Part shown: one piece after another, positions 18,955-20,000 of the stretch | Position numbering within the stretch: the stretch's first letter is position 1 | How the letters are laid out: each line of letters starts with the position of its first letter | NCBI GenBank assembly: GCA_016946835.1 | Contig: JACVTC010000118.1 | Span: 375,001-395,000, forward strand | DNA length: 20,000 nucleotides | Source of the DNA: Neocallimastix lanati (nom. inval.) | Lineage: Eukaryota > Neocallimastigomycota > Neocallimastigomycetes > Neocallimastigales > Neocallimastigaceae | Direction: 5' to 3' | Translations under genes and position numbers: made by a program | The notes under the pieces: model-generated | What the model was told of the DNA's origin: nothing | What the model saw: the letters and a program-made list of their open reading frames with translations, nothing else | The model's database searches: none

Positions 18955-19425
18955 TTAATTCTGCGTTTTTTTTTTTTTTTTTTTTTTTTAATAAAGAAAT
19001 ATTCATGTAATTGATAAATGAATAAATAAATTACAATTAAAGTTAGCAATCATTGTGGCTGTAAAAATAAAAAAAAAAAAAATTATTATTATTATTGTTG
19101 TTGCTATTATTCTAATATTTTTAAAACTTTTAAAAATATATATATTAATTTTTACATAATAAAAAAAAAAAAAAGGTTGATAATCATTGAAGATTGGTGT
19201 TGATGAAGTGTCCCTATTAAAATCATTAAAATTTAGTTAAAATATTAAAATTAAAAAAAAAAAAAATTATTTTTATTTTTATTTTTATTTCTTATTTTAT
19301 TTTTTTTTTTTAAAAAAAAAAAAAAGATTAAACAATAAAAAATAATAATTTTTTAAAAGTATTATTCCAATAAAAAAAAAAATTTTTTTAATAATAATAA
19401 TAAATAATAATATGTAATAATAAAT

Positions 19426-19485
<60 letters not shown>

Positions 19486-19497
19486 TTCTATTAAGAG
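18870..19497. other. Simple-sequence region, no gene seen
   Basis: T-runs at 18928-18952 and 18966-18989, several A-runs, a (TTA)/(TTG) stretch at 19082-19110 and an (AAT)n block at about 19427-19485. No open frame or structured element is seen until the inverted repeat at 19489-19512. Confidence 0.7.
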
Positions 19498-19735
19498 TGT
19501 ATGCTCTTAATACAGACCAGCAATCAATTAATTGTAATTTATAATTATGTCATCTTTATTAATATATTTTATTAAGAATTACCAAAAATTACCAAAGTAT
19601 AATTCTATAATAATTTACATGTATTTATATTAATGATTTGTGTCTTATACATTTAAAATATATCATATGACAATACATTTATATACACATTTTACATTTA
19701 TTTCACTTATTTCACATATAACATTCCCTCCCCTC
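19498..19735 (-). mobile_element. Solo or truncated LTR, Ty1/copia-like, with adjoining polypurine tract
   Basis: On the minus strand a purine tract GAGGGGAGGGAA (plus 19724-19735) is followed directly by TGTTATATGTGAAATAAGTG (LTR start at 19723). The order 'purine tract, then TGTTA-TATGTG' is a hallmark of the 3' LTR border of copia-type elements. A TATATAAATG box follows on the same strand at about 19675-19685. A matching CA end could be GCATACA at plus 19498, giving a 226-base LTR with TG...CA termini. This end lies inside a perfect 9-base inverted repeat. No gag-pol frame is recognisable on the internal side (19736-20000), and no tRNA primer site or second LTR is visible, so it is a solo LTR or a broken 3' end. 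Confidence 0.42.
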
Positions 19736-19772
19736 TAAACCTAGTTATTCTGAAAGAATAAATTGGTTTAGA
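19731..19772. other. Strong hairpin beside the purine tract
   Basis: Arms CTAAACC (19735-19741) and GGTTTAG (19765-19771) enclose TTATTCT (19745-19751) and AGAATAA (19755-19761) around a 3-base GAA loop. Only a 3-by-3 internal mismatch separates the two stems. Fourteen perfect base pairs in 37 bases make this the most stable short hairpin I noticed in the window. Confidence 0.8.
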
Positions 19773-20000
19773 AGGTGAATATGTACTTTAATTATTTCTA
19801 TAAACTTATTATTAACTATAAAACTTTATTATAATTTATTTTCATTAATTTAATTGTAAAGGTATTTTTCGTTTATTATTTAGTTAAATTTATTTATTGT
19901 ATTTAATTAAAAAAATTTAAAATAATTAAAAAAATTTAAAATTATTATTTTAAATTTTTTAATTATTTTAATACTTTGTGGATTTACATTTAAACCTTTA
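19773..20000. other. A/T-rich window end, no gene seen
   Basis: Ordinary AT-rich sequence with repeated AATTAAAAAAATTTAAAAT motifs at 19905-19960. If the LTR call is right, this would be the internal, pol-side flank, but no pol-like frame survives on the minus strand. Confidence 0.6.

Noticed and set aside
1-20000. Search for tRNA genes, which attract TRE retroelements in Dictyostelium
   Set aside because: No A-box/B-box pair (no GGTTCRANNCC) seen on either strand.

Overview
The window is nuclear DNA of a social amoeba, most probably Dictyostelium discoideum or a close relative. The evidence is extreme A+T richness outside genes, very long homopolymers and (TTA)n/(AAT)n tracts, short AT-rich GT-AG introns, codon use confined almost entirely to A/T-ending codons, Asn-, Gln- and Ser-rich low-complexity insertions in proteins, and TAA stops. 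The species is inferred from style, not from a database match.

Layout, left to right, with all four clear genes on the plus strand. (1) 1-2544 holds the 3' part of an eight-exon gene for an MRG15/Eaf3-type chromatin protein with a chromo barrel and an MRG domain; its start lies outside the window. (2) 4569-7313 is a single-exon DEAD-box RNA helicase of the DDX31/Dbp7 type, expected to act in the nucleolus in large ribosomal subunit assembly. (3) 9736-11145 encodes a 469-residue protein with a Ty1/copia Gag-like N-terminal region and a Ser/Arg/His/Asn-rich tail, without protease, integrase or reverse transcriptase; it looks like a stand-alone, possibly domesticated, capsid-type gene. (4) 15295-15987 encodes a cold-shock-domain RNA-binding protein with a long Gln/Asn/Gly/Tyr/Met-rich tail. 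Three of these (chromatin reader, helicase, cold-shock protein) are housekeeping-type nucleic-acid proteins, but the sequence gives no sign that they are co-regulated.

The spaces between genes are long (2.0, 2.4, 4.1 and 4.0 kb) and mostly simple sequence. Four parts stand out. The 780 bases at 14401-15180, just upstream of the cold-shock gene, keep a single reading frame interrupted by 16 TAA/TAG codons and no TGA, and are severely depleted in C on the plus strand. A base-composition island lies at 12745-12892. Minus-strand exon-like relics lie between 17422 and 18612. At 19498-19735 there is a minus-strand LTR-like stretch with a polypurine tract of the copia type. I see no tRNA, rRNA, CRISPR array or other standard RNA gene.
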